A stretch of DNA of 44,039 bases from Funneliformis mosseae (GCA_910592005.1 CAJVPP010000152.1:1-44039), one strand, 5' to 3'; numbered from the stretch's first letter, positions 21,820 to 32,574 are shown. Program-made: numbers and translations. The notes: generated by a model not told the origin, from the letters alone.

Positions 21820-22738
21820 ATGGTAACTGATCAAAATCATTCATCTAATGCATCCAGAAAGCAGAAAGTTATCAAATATATAAAGATATTAACCTAGGTA
21901 TTTAGACTAGATAAGCAAAATGCAGAGGTGTATAATATACTTTCTGGTAAAAATAGAGCATTAAAGAAATAATTGGAAGACTATCATTTCTAACACAACA
22001 CTTTAGAAAAGAGAGTAAAAAGATTAGAGAGAGATATAAAGTCCTTAGAAATTAAAATAGAAGATTTGAATAAATGTGTAGAACTGGATGAATATGTAGA
22101 TATAAAGACTGTGATTAATTTAATATAAGAAAAAGTTTTCTTGATAATTGCTAAAAAGATAAGGATTTCTCCTATTTGTCTGAGTCTTTTGAAGAATCTG
22201 ATTTAGTCAAGACAATTGTGATAAGAGAAAATGAGGCTATCTCTCATAAATAACAAAGGAAGATACAACCAAAAAAGATTAAACAGTTGGTAGTTTAAAA
22301 TGGACTGAGCCAGAGGGTTTGAAGAATCAGGTGTTAAAAAGAGGTTTAATTTTATATTTGAATATTATATATGACATAATAAAATGGTATGCGTGAATTG
22401 TGTATTAAAGAAAATATTCCTATTGAGGTATTAATTGATATAGACACTAATATAAATCACAGTATAAATGATATATAGGCAAAGAAGGTAGATTTTAAAT
22501 GATCTAAAAGAAAGACTTTTTTTGATTTTCAGACTGGATCATTAGTTCAAGATAACAATACGATAAAAAACTTTTATTCAAAACTAAAAGAGTATAACAA
22601 AAGTATAGGCTACTATGAAGAACAGCTTAAATGGCTATTTCTCAAAGGAATATTGCTTGAAATACATTTAAAGTTCTTTTAGATAGGCTAAAAATACTTA
22701 CATTATATAAGATAATGGAAAGGCTTAGTCTGGAATAG
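21820..22738 (+). pseudogene. coiled-coil protein relic, third gene of the putative module
   Basis: The frame begins MVTDQNHSSNASRKQKVIKY and, despite stops, reads through LDKQNAEVYNILSGKNRALK and a strong heptad-like stretch, LEKRVKRLERDIKSLEIKI then EDLNKCVELDEY. It decays after about 22130 and becomes readable again near 22535 (TGSLVQDNNTIKNFYSKLKE, then YNKSIGYYEEQLKWLF). Stops include taa and tag at likely Gln codons. Family unknown. Same strand and same degree of decay as the two preceding relics, so it may have travelled with them. A DNA-binding or structural partner is conceivable, but nothing in the sequence shows it. Confidence 0.45.
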
Positions 22739-22808
22739 TGATCATCAATATTTGTAATTTTATTTTTTGTTTAAAGATATAGTACATATTATTTATAACG
22801 CATTTAGG

Positions 22809-23715
22809 TGTTATAAATTTATCAGAATTATTAGAGCAGATTCTATATTTTCTAGTGATAAATAAGTCACTATATCCTGTTCTATTTATTTGTCAGTTTT
22901 AGTACAGATGCGATACTCCTATTTTATGGAAATACATTAAGTTAAAGACAAGTAGTATATGAAAGATTTTTATGAAAATATTGTGTAAAGAGCAAAAACT
23001 AGTTTATTGTTTTAATGTAACTCATTTAGAAATTTCAAATTACTATCAACTTTCAGATAAAAAATTCAAAAGAATTACAAGCTTACTTTCAAATATAGTT
23101 TATTTAGATTTTAGCTATAGCAGAGGATTCAGTGATAAGACACTCAAACAAATAGCAAAATCATATCCCAATTTGAAGTATCTCAATTTGCAGAAGAATG
23201 GGAAAGTAAGTCATAATCAGAATCAGACATCTCAAAATGTTTACCTTAAAAGAATAAGAAGGTTGATGTATGAGAATTATATTCCTTTTTCTAGCAACTC
23301 TGGCTGTAATACTGAAATAACTGATGATGATCTATCAATAGTTATACTGAGATGCCGTAAATTAGAATATCTCAATATTTTTCAGCATATGGTGATTACT
23401 AATATAACTATTAATGCAATTACTAGTTCATATTTTAATTTAAAATATCTTAATCAAAAGGGTTGATATAATATTAGCAAAGAAGCTATATATCAACTTA
23501 TTCCAAATATTCATGTTGAAAATATCATGGATGTGTCATCTCATTATATTAGTATAATAGATAAATATCTTAGCTAATATAATGTTTGTGGATTGGTTAA
23601 GTTAGAGCAGAAGATAAAGAATCATAATAGTGCTAATAATCTGAATTCCACCTTAATGTTGAGAACTATTAATAGCTTATTAGTTGATCAGACTAAACTA
23701 ATTAGTCTAGAGTAA
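22809..23715 (+). pseudogene. F-box/leucine-rich-repeat protein, copy 1
   Basis: An F-box substrate adaptor of SCF ubiquitin ligases in intact form. The F-box reads VINLSELLEQILYFLVINKS then LYPVLFICQF, a stop at the expected Trp region, and DTPILWKYIKL. Leucine-rich repeats follow from about 23011 (THLEISNYYQLSDKKFKRI, NIVYLDFSYSRGFSDKTLKQ, NLKYLNLQKN, KLEYLNIF). They are of the cysteine-containing AMN1/GRR1-like type. The longest clean frame is 22972-23466, ending in a TGA that probably replaces TGG. The same frame continues after it to a TAA at 23713-23715 with one more internal TAA. Multicopy F-box/LRR genes are common in Glomeromycotina; this copy is not functional as read. Confidence 0.7.
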
Positions 23716-23768
23716 TGATCGCATATTTTTTTTTCATTTGAAGATACAATATATAATATAGATTAATT

Positions 23769-25016
23769 ATGACACAATCAAGCATTTTTATTATATCAGA
23801 AGTATTAGAACAGATTTTATATTTTTTAGCAATAGATAAATCCCTCTATTCCACTCTATTTATTTTCTAATTGTAATACAAATGTAATGCTCCTATTCTA
23901 TAGAGATGCATAGAGCTAAAGAAAAATGATTTGAGATATGAACATCATTTTCTAGAAGATTATAATTATTATGTAAGAGACTATACTAGATGCAAAAGAT
24001 TTATAAAAATAATGAATAGAAGCATAAGCTAGTTTATGTTTCGAATCTAATCTATCTAAAATTACTTATTACTATTTACTTTCAAATAAAAAAATAAAAA
24101 GTATTGTAGATATATTTCTAAATATAAATTATTTAGATTTCAAAAATAGAATAGGTTTGATAATAGATTACTATTTATAATAGCGGAATCATATCCTAAT
24201 TTAAGATATCTCAATTTGTGAGATGCTTAAGCAATAATTGATAAAAACTTATGTGTAATTGTACAATCATGCCATAAATTAGAACATCTAAATATTTCTT
24301 ACTGCAGAAATATTACTAATAAATCTTTGTTTGAAATTGCAGAAAATTGTCATGATATACAAGTGTTTCATTTTGCCAAAGCACGTCAAATCATAGATAA
24401 ATCTATAAGTTGCATCTTAAACTCATGCCTAAATTTACAAAATCTTAATACTACATATAGTAAAGATAATGTCAAAGATATTAGTATTTTGATGCGAAAA
24501 TGCTTCAACATAGAGTATCTTAACTTTAATAAGGCTATGGCTTTGTGGGATGATGAATTGATTATAGCTATCATCAAAGGATCTCTAAATTTAAAACACT
24601 TAGAGATCAATGATAATAATATTGTAAATAGGATTACTGAAGCATTAGCCCATTTTTATCATAAATTAGAATATTTTGATTTAAGTTGCTATATGTTTGT
24701 TAGCAAACCATCAATTTGTAATATTATTTGCTTCTGTCTGAAGATTTAGCATCTCAGCTTTGGATATTGCAATATTACTAGTATGATTATCAAAGAAATT
24801 GCTCACTCATGTCTCAATTTAAAATCTATAGATTTGGAAGAATGTGAAAATATTAGTAAAAAAGCCATAAACTAGCCAAATCTGAATGTTTATATCGAAA
24901 ATTTTGATGAAGTTTACTGTTCTGATTCAAAATCTTCTAGCTCTGAAACTGAATTAAAGTCTGAATAATCTAGCTAGTCTGAAGCTAGATTGAAAGACGC
25001 TTTATATGATCATTAA
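23769..25016 (+). pseudogene. F-box/leucine-rich-repeat protein, copy 2
   Basis: Starts MTQSSIFIISEVLEQILYFL with an F-box closely matching copy 1 (LAIDKSLYSTLFIF; NAPIL). Leucine-rich repeats become clear from about 24250 (HKLEHLNISYCRNITNKSL, NLQNLNTTYS, NIEYLNFNKA, NLKHLEIND, KLEYFDLSCY, LNLKSIDLEECENISKKAI). The longest clean frame is 24327-24749, and the sequence continues past its TAG to a Ser/Glu-rich tail and a TAA at 25014-25016. There are several stops and at least one frame change in the first 500 bases. Same family and strand as copy 1, 50 bp downstream: a tandem duplicate. Confidence 0.7.
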
Positions 25017-25843
25017 TTAGATTTTTTTTATTGGATTATATCCTGTACGACAAAAAATATAGATTAGCATTTTACCCCTATTGATGAATAATAAGGTAGG
25101 ACAGTCTATCGCTCAGCTAGCTTCTTGAAACATGTCATCATGATGTTAACCGATTTTCCTGCCTCTATAGATGTTCCAAAATAAAGCAGATATATTACTC
25201 TTGTTAATTTTGATATTTGTCAAGAAAATCTCTGAATCACGCGTACAATAGACGCAGTAAAAGGAGTCTTGTCACATGCAACGGAACAGCAAAAGTCTGG
25301 CGCAGTGCATCAAAAAATTTATCTTATATAAGCATCTTCACGTGCCGGGTTCTCGGCAATAACACAGGCAATAAATATCGTGTGTATTAGGCGGAATGGA
25401 ATTATGTGAAAATGAATCATGATGGTAAGTGTAAATCGTTATTGTATTATTTTTTTTTTTTACCTCAGTTGCTAATACTTCCGTAATTATAATATAGGTT
25501 CGAAATTTTTTAATCTCAGAGAAGTTCTCTTTCGGGAAATAATATTTTGTGTGTTTGGGAGAGATATAGATAGACAAAAATACTGTAAATATTGAACTCG
25601 CCTAGGATCCGCGTGCTCCCTCCCTCTTTGATAGCATCACTTTTTTCACTTGTACCATATATTTTCTGAAAATTAATAAAGTTTCGTCAATATTCCAATC
25701 TAGTGCCTCTGCATGGATGGTAATCATAAGAGTGAAGAGCAAGAACGGGGGTTTAGGCCGGTGAAAAACACTCATTACCATCAGATGCATGGGCATATAT
25801 GCCATGAAGCAGAATGTAGAGCAAGAACGGGGATTTAGGCCAG
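25017..25843. other. non-coding or fragmentary DNA of normal base composition
   Basis: From about 25120 G+C rises sharply. On the minus strand there are short gene-like pieces (DWNIDETLLIFRKYMVQVKK near 25660-25715, then a possible splice acceptor TTTTCAG and KIYGTSEKSDAIKEGG). They cannot be joined into a convincing gene. A 37-bp segment is duplicated here (next entry). Confidence 0.4.
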
Positions 25844-25857
25844 TGAAAAACATTCTG
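25735..25857. repeat. 37-bp direct duplication, 82 bp apart
   Basis: AGAGCAAGAACGGGG begins near 25735 and again near 25817, each followed by a TTTAGGCC(G/A)GTGAAAAACA-type segment. The two copies differ at about three positions. The 82-bp period is not a multiple of three, so the duplication does not keep a reading frame. Confidence 0.7.
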
Positions 25858-26157
25858 AAGCACAGCAGGAGACTACATGTATGATTTTCGCTGATTTAGA
25901 AATAGTGGCTAATCTCACATTTTCACCTCGCAACTTTTCTCTATCTCTCCTACAAGCTTCTTCGTTTTCAAATTCAGGAAAATTAGTTCTAATAATCGTG
26001 GTATAATCAACTACTTCACTATCAAAGATGACTGAATTAAGGAGTTTATAAGCCTCTTCTTCTTTCTCGGTAAAAGAGCTGTATGAAAGTGTACGCAGTA
26101 GTGTACGCGATGATTTATTTGAGATCTGTGTGACCCTCTTTGTGTTACTTTCTTATA
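25844..26157 (-). pseudogene. open frame of about 100 codons without a start, hypothetical
   Basis: A minus-strand frame free of stops reads ...NKSSRTLLRTLSYSSFTEK, EEEAYKLLNSVIFDSEVVDY, TTIIRTNFPEFENEEACRRD, REKLRGENVRLATISKSAK. The rich charge pattern and normal codon use look like real protein. It has no methionine at all, so a first exon is missing or the piece is a fragment. It points away from the 26186 gene, whose 5' end is 30 bp away. Family not recognised. Confidence 0.35.
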
Positions 26158-26185
26158 TAGGAAGAGTGCCTAATCAGTCGCGTAT

Positions 26186-28330
26186 ATGGATTATGATAAC
26201 TATCGTGCTCCTTGGAACTCCACCGTTTCTTTCTACTTCAAGAAAATTTCTCTTAAGAATTGGTCTCATAAGCACTTTTACGAACGAACTGATATTATAG
26301 ATTTAAAACAGGCAACTCTTGTTTGGTACAAAGACCTCTTCACAATAAAAAACTTTCCTGACTTATTTCTCAGCGATAAATTGTTTGATGCAATTATAAA
26401 GAGAAAAATGGCTGACACGTCTGCTGTTAACGAAAAGAAGCGCAAATTCACTAAAGATGCTGTACACACTAACTCTGTGAGTTTCCCATTGTAGGCGCAT
26501 TCAGAGGATATATTGCTTTAGCTGATAGATTTTTTCTTGCCTTATTAGGTCGTGACGTCTGCTGAACTTCTGAAATGTTCTTTTGATCACCATAGCAAAT
26601 ATACAAAACAGAAACTGGATGTTAGTGGAGATGACGAACAATCAGAGGGAAAAGAAGATCAATCTCCTTTTTCGGTAGGTTCTAATTGATATAAAGTTTG
26701 CCAATAATTTTTATTTAGTTATCTAGATATTCATTTAGCCTTATCTTGTACATGCATGTAGCAAAAACAAAATGACATAACACCTAAGAGGAAACCAGAA
26801 GATGTCGAGGAAGAAGATGACATTTACTACAATTTTGAAGTGACCACACAGGACAGCACCCTCATCGCGGAGGAAACAGATGTTCGGCTAAGAATGGAAG
26901 GGTGGCGTAAAAAATCTAAATACGTTTCAGCAATCCACAAGCAAGAGTATGTCTGTCAATAACATTTTCATATATTATTATCTAAGGAGGATATTAATCG
27001 GTAACTTTATTTTACAGTCTGTTGCGCTATAACATAATCGATACTATTGGTTCATCGGCGACGAACGCGCGGAGGCTTTTTGAGAATATTTGGGAGACTA
27101 TGGTTATTGCTATGGAAGAGGTGCCTTCGATTTCAATAACAAAAGATGATAAAATAAAAAATTATACCAAAGAATTGTTTATGGGTGTGGTAAGTGGATG
27201 TTATTTTGAAATATTGAGCACGGCTTTGTTGAATACTGATTTGTTTTTTTTTTATTAGAATTCACTCGAAAAATTACGAGAAACAATTAAGTCAAATCAT
27301 TTCACATTGAGGACAAGTGGTAATACCGGATGGAAGAGACAAATTATAAAAATATCAAAGATTTAGTAAGTACATTGGTGGTTCTTTATGTTACAATCAA
27401 CTCTGTGCTAATGCGCAATTTTACAGTCGTAATCAATTTGAGAATGGGAAAAATTCCTTCAAAGTGAAACAAACAGAATACCAATATATAATCAACTTTA
27501 TCGCTCCGATATACAAAATTATGTTTAAGGATCTTCTACATTTGAGTTTTGATTGGTAAGTCTCAGCATATTTAATTTATTGCTTATTGCTATTTTTATT
27601 CAAAGTTTATTTACTGTATTATAATAGGGGTGAAAGGCATTGAAATGTTCGGCAATCCTTTTAAACATATCTCAACGAGATAATGATCGCCGTAGTCCTG
27701 GAAGCAAGATCGATACTATAATTAAGTTGATGGAATTGAATCTTGAATTTTCTATTGTGGAGGTCTCTGGGTCTCCATCAGATCCGGATCATTCTCATTA
27801 TGTCGGAGACCGCAATAAGATAGCGAAAAATCTAAAAATTATTTTAAATTATATTAGAACGGAATATTCTGAGGATTTCCAACAATTTCGCAAGATTAAA
27901 GTGTACGGAGTACAAAGTTATAGTAAGTATTATGAGCTGGACAGGTTGTACGTTGATCATATATTAATTACACGACTTTTGTTATGTCTAGATAATTTTT
28001 TTTATATATACAGCTTATCCTTACCTTTCTCCGGAGTTTATTATTTCAAGCAAGAATTTATGTTCGAATGTCCAACAATTACCTTACTTGTTTCTAAAGC
28101 ATTACCGAAATTCTTAGACAACTTATGGAAAATACGAGTAGGTATTTGACATTTTGTAAAGAATGTTAGTGTACATAACGCAACTGATAATTTGAATTTA
28201 TTAGGATATTATTTCTTCAAGTGTTGAAAGCATCACTTCATATATTGAAAATATGAGAGAATCAGACGATGATGGTAGTAATGATACCGATCCGGTAATA
28301 ATCTCACCTAAGAAACAAAGACAAAAATAA
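26186..28330 (+). pseudogene. nine-exon hypothetical gene with a one-base frameshift; PD-(D/E)XK-like C-terminal domain suggested
   Basis: Exons: 26186-26476, 26549-26674, 26762-26946, 27018-27189, 27259-27365, 27427-27555, 27628-27922, 27992-28137, 28205-28330, all GT-AG. Every junction keeps phase except within exon 7, which is one base short (295 instead of 296). After the Trp codon across the exon 6/7 border the frame reads G-E-R-H-stop (TGA 27641-27643). One extra base in the A run at 27633-27635 would restore it, giving about 525 codons. Exon 7 holds RRSPGSKIDTIIKLMELNLE and FSIVEVSGSPSDPDHSHYVG then GDRNKIAKNLK, an Asp...Glu-Val-Ser layout like a PD-(D/E)XK nuclease core. Basic patches (EKKRKF, PKRKPED, C-terminal PKKQRQK) suggest nuclear location. 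AATAAA lies 95 bp after the stop. The missing base may be a real mutation or an assembly error in a homopolymer. Confidence 0.75.
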
Positions 28331-28424
28331 AAAATTTTGAGATTGCAAAAAATGTAAAATAATTAGAATAATCAGAAATTTTTTATTGGTTGATTTTATG
28401 ATGTATTAGTTTGGCATATTACGT

Positions 28425-28430
28425 AATAAA
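28425..28430 (+). terminator. possible polyadenylation signal
   Basis: AATAAA about 95 bases after the stop codon of the nine-exon gene, in an otherwise mixed-composition stretch. Confidence 0.4.
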
Positions 28431-29069
28431 GCTTTTACCAATGCAAGACAATTAGAATTCCTTATTCCAGATTATATTTTATCGCGTTTATTATTTACCA
28501 CATCGGGCTTGTATCTTTTTCGTGTTAATTCATATCGGAAAAATATTGCTGTTTATATTCGGGATGTACTCGATACAAGTTAAACTAGTAATGACATCTG
28601 CGCAATCCGAGGAAATACCTTCGGTATCGTGTCATCCGAGGAATCGCCTGCGTTTTAAGACCTGTACACCATCTGTGCTTTCAAGACCTATAAGGCCTGT
28701 AGCACCTACAGTACTCTTCCGACATTGATACATAAATATTACATTCTGGTGTAGATGATTTAGATGATTTCTGCGACAGCAACCCACTCAAATGATTTTT
28801 ATTTTTTATTTTTTGTAAATTGCGTTATCTGTTATGTAATATGTAGATACTGTATCAATAAAAATTTTTACAGCTATGATTCTCATAGGATTTTAACATA
28901 ATACAACAAATATGTCTACTTTCTGATTGTAAGAATGTTGATAACTTAGAATTACGTTCAGACTGTTTCCAGGCACTCTCAAGTACTTTCTTGTTATTCT
29001 CTCGCAACATGAATCACGAGAGCCAATTTACATGCATGTGAATACAAAATTAGCATAGTCGAGACACCC
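28431..29069. other. intergenic DNA with a 68-codon frame
   Basis: Normal-composition DNA. A plus-strand frame at 28522-28728 (MLIHIGKILLFIFGMYSIQV...) begins hydrophobic and ends Arg/Pro-rich. Another frame over the same stretch also looks protein-like (TSGLYLFRVNSYRKNIAVYI) with stops, so this is probably a gene remnant. A second AATAAA lies at 28857-28862. Confidence 0.4.
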
Positions 29070-29078
29070 TATATAAAT
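29070..29078 (+). promoter_or_regulatory. possible TATA box
   Basis: TATATAAAT stands about 110 bp upstream of the ATG at 29191, in a stretch that is not uniformly A/T. Position and sequence fit a TATA element for the downstream gene, but AT-rich DNA makes chance matches common. Confidence 0.3.
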
Positions 29079-29190
29079 CTCCAATATGCTTATAATCGAA
29101 TATGGTTTTATTATAGTATAATATTGCTAAATCAGCTAAAATCGCTAAAACATTATAAAAACATTATAATCTGTTATAATCAACACTATT

Positions 29191-29961
29191 ATGGATTTAG
29201 ATAGTAGAGCCCAATATAAGCTAGTTTCTATAGACTATAGTGATGTAAACTTCGAAGAATATAGAAGAATATTAGAAGCATTATGTCCTTTAGGTGAACG
29301 ATATGATCATGAAACGCCAGAAATGTGGTGCTTTCATATCTGTGATCCATTAAGAAAAATACTTGAAGAGAATCCAAGAATCCTTTCTAAAAATGGATAT
29401 ATTACAATGTATGGAAATTTATATGAACATGATAAAGTCCACGGTCTTTCATCAAATTACATATATTGTAGTATATTTGACTCCTTAGTTTTCATACCTG
29501 AAAATAGTTTTAGTAGAGCTAATTACTATCGAGATAACCATTTGAAGAGATGTATTTCTGGAAATACTATTTCAAATGAACATGCAAAAAGAGAAGAAAT
29601 TCTCAAATCTATTGATAGAAGGGAATTTCAGATCTAGCAATATAAACAATACATATTACAAGAAGAGGCTAAAATTAATTGTCTTTATCTAGAGCTTTTC
29701 TTTCAATCTACTTTACATTCAAAAAAGGATAAGTTAGCATTGGTATCATATGATCATGATGGGAATTTTACGGCTAGCTATAAAAATTATGCACAATTTA
29801 AAGCAACTGTAGCAAAAAATGTTATACCAAATGCTCCAAAATTTGAGTCAGCTTGTATTTTACCTGCCAGGCAAGAAGTGATTTCACTAACTTCTTATCA
29901 ATTATTGGATCCTAAAGGAATTATAAGCAAAATATTTATCTCGTCTCTGTATATAAAATAA
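29191..29961 (+). pseudogene. hypothetical intronless gene with a single in-frame stop
   Basis: One frame runs 256 codons from MDLDSRAQYKLVSIDYSDVN to SSLYIK and TAA, with a single TAG at 29635-29637 (FQI-stop-QYKQYILQEEAK), where Gln or Trp would fit. Otherwise it is uninterrupted. The first half is rich in Tyr, Cys, Asp and Glu (EALCPLGERYDHETPEMWCF; ILSKNGYITMYGNLYEHDK), the second half is mixed. There are no membrane segments or signal peptide. The family is not recognised; it may be one of the large uncharacterised families of these fungi. Read-through, sequencing error or recent inactivation could each explain the single stop. Confidence 0.6.
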
Positions 29962-30289
29962 AATAACTTATTACCATTCACAAAAGGCACTATATCAAAA
30001 TTAAGAGATAGGATAAAAGTTATGATTGTTTAATCAGTTTGACTGACTGATTCAAAGAAATGTTTTAATTATAGAAATTTATCTCAACTATATTCATAAA
30101 TTATTTTTTTGTGACTATATAATCTACATGTAATGAAATTGGCTAAAGGTGTTATACATGAAATGTATCACCTACAGATGCTATGCATGATCTGCCTATT
30201 CTGAGTTAGATCTTCTAATCTATTTTAATAAAGTATTTTTCGAGAAAGATCAATAAAGTGATTTTAGAAATTCTTGATTGTGAGACAAT
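29962..30289. other. AT-rich spacer
   Basis: No readable frame. TCAGTTTGACTGACTGA near 30036 is a small palindromic repeat. Confidence 0.4.
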
Positions 30290-30880
30290 ATAATTATCAG
30301 TTTAAAAATTTCTATACAATGGTTATCTAGCGAGCTTATAAGAATTACAAGAAGAGGCCTGAATTATTAGCAAAATGGGTTTAGGAGATGGTAAGAAATG
30401 ATGGTATTCCTAATAAGAAAAGGTTTTTAGTATAAAAAATGAATCAGAACAATCAGGATATATTTATTATAGGTATAAAAAATGTTGTTATCTAGTAAGA
30501 AATGATTAGATGTATGAGAAAAGATCACAATTATAGCAATAATTATCTTTTGTAACATTCATACTTATTAAGAAATTATTATATCAACAAGGCTATATAG
30601 TTGTTAGAGATACATATTAGCTTGACATGTTAAAATATCTATAAAATCCTAGATATTATAGTATTCATAAAAAGTATAATTTTATATACTTCATCAGAAT
30701 TTCAGAATATGAGGCATATAAGATTAAATCATCAAAAATGAAACCTATATGTGATTCACCATTAAAATATATATATTATATTTACAAGAAGGATATTACT
30801 ATGAATTTCACAGACTTAGATAATAATTGTGAGTTTGTACGCTGAATTTTTCAGATCAGACCTTGACACAGATTTTGAAT
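30290..30880 (+). pseudogene. relic coding region, family unknown
   Basis: Starts near AYKNYKKRPELLAKWV, stop (Trp likely), EMVRNDGIPNKKRFLV, stop, KMNQNNQDIFIIGIKNVV (about 30330-30495). It then decays, with short pieces readable to about 30880 (FFRSDLDTDFEYCINKI). Protein-like runs broken mainly by tag, taa and tga. Same strand as 29191-29961, from which it may be the continuation after a deletion. I cannot name the family. Confidence 0.4.
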
Positions 30881-31948
30881 ATTGTATTAATAAAATAATA
30901 TATTGTCTAGCCATGTGAAGTATCTCAAGGCCAATGCATGAAGGCATGTGTAACATAAATTAGCACATTTTCGATTCTTATTAAAGTATATATAATATAA
31001 CAGATGATACACTGCAAATCATTTATAACTCTGTATGACTACTTGTGCAATATCTCTTGATCTATCGATTTATATTGTGAATTGATTTTTTTATTCTGAA
31101 AAAAATATTTTTTAAAGAAGCAAGCATTTACTGATATATATTTTGCTCTAGAAGGATAGGCTCTTTGACACTATTAATTCTAAGCAGAATATATTTATAT
31201 AACGTCGCCAGATCTTTATAGTAAGTGATCAGGTAAGCAAAAAAAGTTTATAAATACATTGTCCTCCAACATCATTCCAAAAGTTAAGATTTTTAATCAC
31301 ATTCTATATGCCTTTATTTTCAAATACAAAATTTTAGCATAAAGTACCTTGCATAGTTCTCCTATCTCTTTTTCTCAACATAAATATGAGTTAGAGAGAA
31401 TATGAATAGAGAAGTCACCAGAGATTTAAAAGTACAAGTGTATGTAATTCAAGTTATTTGTCGCTTATTATTTTTTTAGCAAAATTCTAACATTATATTT
31501 TTCATCATTATATCTTCTTTCGCATTATATAAAAATATTTATAATTTTTTACTTGATTCACACTCAGATTATATTACCGCATTTTCTGTTATTTTTTAAC
31601 TAATAGAAGATGATACGTGATATCCAAAAGATAAATTAAGAAAAATAATTCATCAGGTAATTATAATAGTGAAAAAGAATTATAATCAGACTTCAGAAAA
31701 ATATCTAAAACTTGTTGATATTTCCTTAAAGATTAATGATTATTACTATTATTTTTTAGATTTATAATCCTAAATGATAATTACGCAAAATGATATTTTT
31801 ATAACCAGATTAAGTGAGTATCCATAGCTATGTAAGCACAAGTTTAATCAAACATATTAATTCCTTAGACACATGGGAATGGATCTTATTTATAGTTTAT
31901 GAAGAAAAAATATAGCATTTATATACATTATCAATTGTATGCAGGTCA
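30881..31948. other. AT-rich DNA with scattered coding scraps
   Basis: Short protein-like runs occur near 31610-31760 on the plus strand (KDKLRKIIHQVIIIVKKNYN) with frequent stops. They are too broken to define a gene. Confidence 0.35.
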
Positions 31949-32113
31949 CATATGGGTTGATTGCTAGGAAAATCAGGTTCTGGAAATTTTTTAGCAAAAT
32001 TGAGATTTTTATTACATTTTAGTTTTTGATGTTATTAGATTAAAATATATTAAGCTCTTAATTTTAGTCAAAAATTTCTCAGAACCTGATTTTCCTAGAA
32101 ACACTCCCATATA
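31949..32113 (-). mobile_element. 165-bp MITE family, copy A (inverted)
   Basis: Ends are imperfect inverted repeats around CTAGGAAAATCAGGTTCTGG and AGAACCTGATTTTCCTAG, with outer TATGGGTTGATTG and CACTCCCATA. The interior TTTTAGTTTTTGATGTTATTA is the inverse of that in copies B and C. Confidence 0.8.
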
Positions 32114-32574
32114 GTTGATGATTTACTTAAAATATGTTGATAGATATGTGTATATAATTCTAATATCAAAAGATCAATTATATTAATACTAATATAAGGC
32201 TTCTGCACTAGTTTGATAATGCATATGAAGGTATAAGTAGTTTTCAGAGTATCAAAGAATCAAAATAGGAAGAACCACTCACTAAGAATGAAATTAAGAT
32301 GAACTTGCATATATTGAAAACTAATTTTAAAACAGTAAAGCTCTGTACACCCACTATTTTTGTAAATATTTAAAGAAAAAAAGTGCTTCAGACTTATAAT
32401 AACACATTCTATTTGCTAGTTAAGTGATTTGTGCAGATTTAGAAATGGTGAGAACTTTAGAAGTAGATGCATATAACTTTTTTATGGTAAATAATTTAGT
32501 AAATAGTATTTTGTATTACTATAGTTCACTTTTGGCAAAGAGTATCATATTAATATTGGTATTTCATAGGATCC
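32114..32574. other. AT-rich spacer
   Basis: No frame or repeat I can define. Confidence 0.4.

Noticed and set aside
16192..22738. A full giant-virus or polinton-like insertion
   Set aside because: No capsid protein, packaging ATPase, protease or DNA polymerase B relic was recognised nearby, so only a replication/integration module is claimed.
24386..24610. 74-codon minus-strand frame
   Set aside because: Antisense of the second F-box/LRR relic.
25338..25577. 79-codon minus-strand frame
   Set aside because: No family or exon context; a different frame over the same DNA looks equally protein-like, so no single one can be trusted.
26278..26469. 63-codon minus-strand frame
   Set aside because: Antisense of exon 1 of the nine-exon gene.
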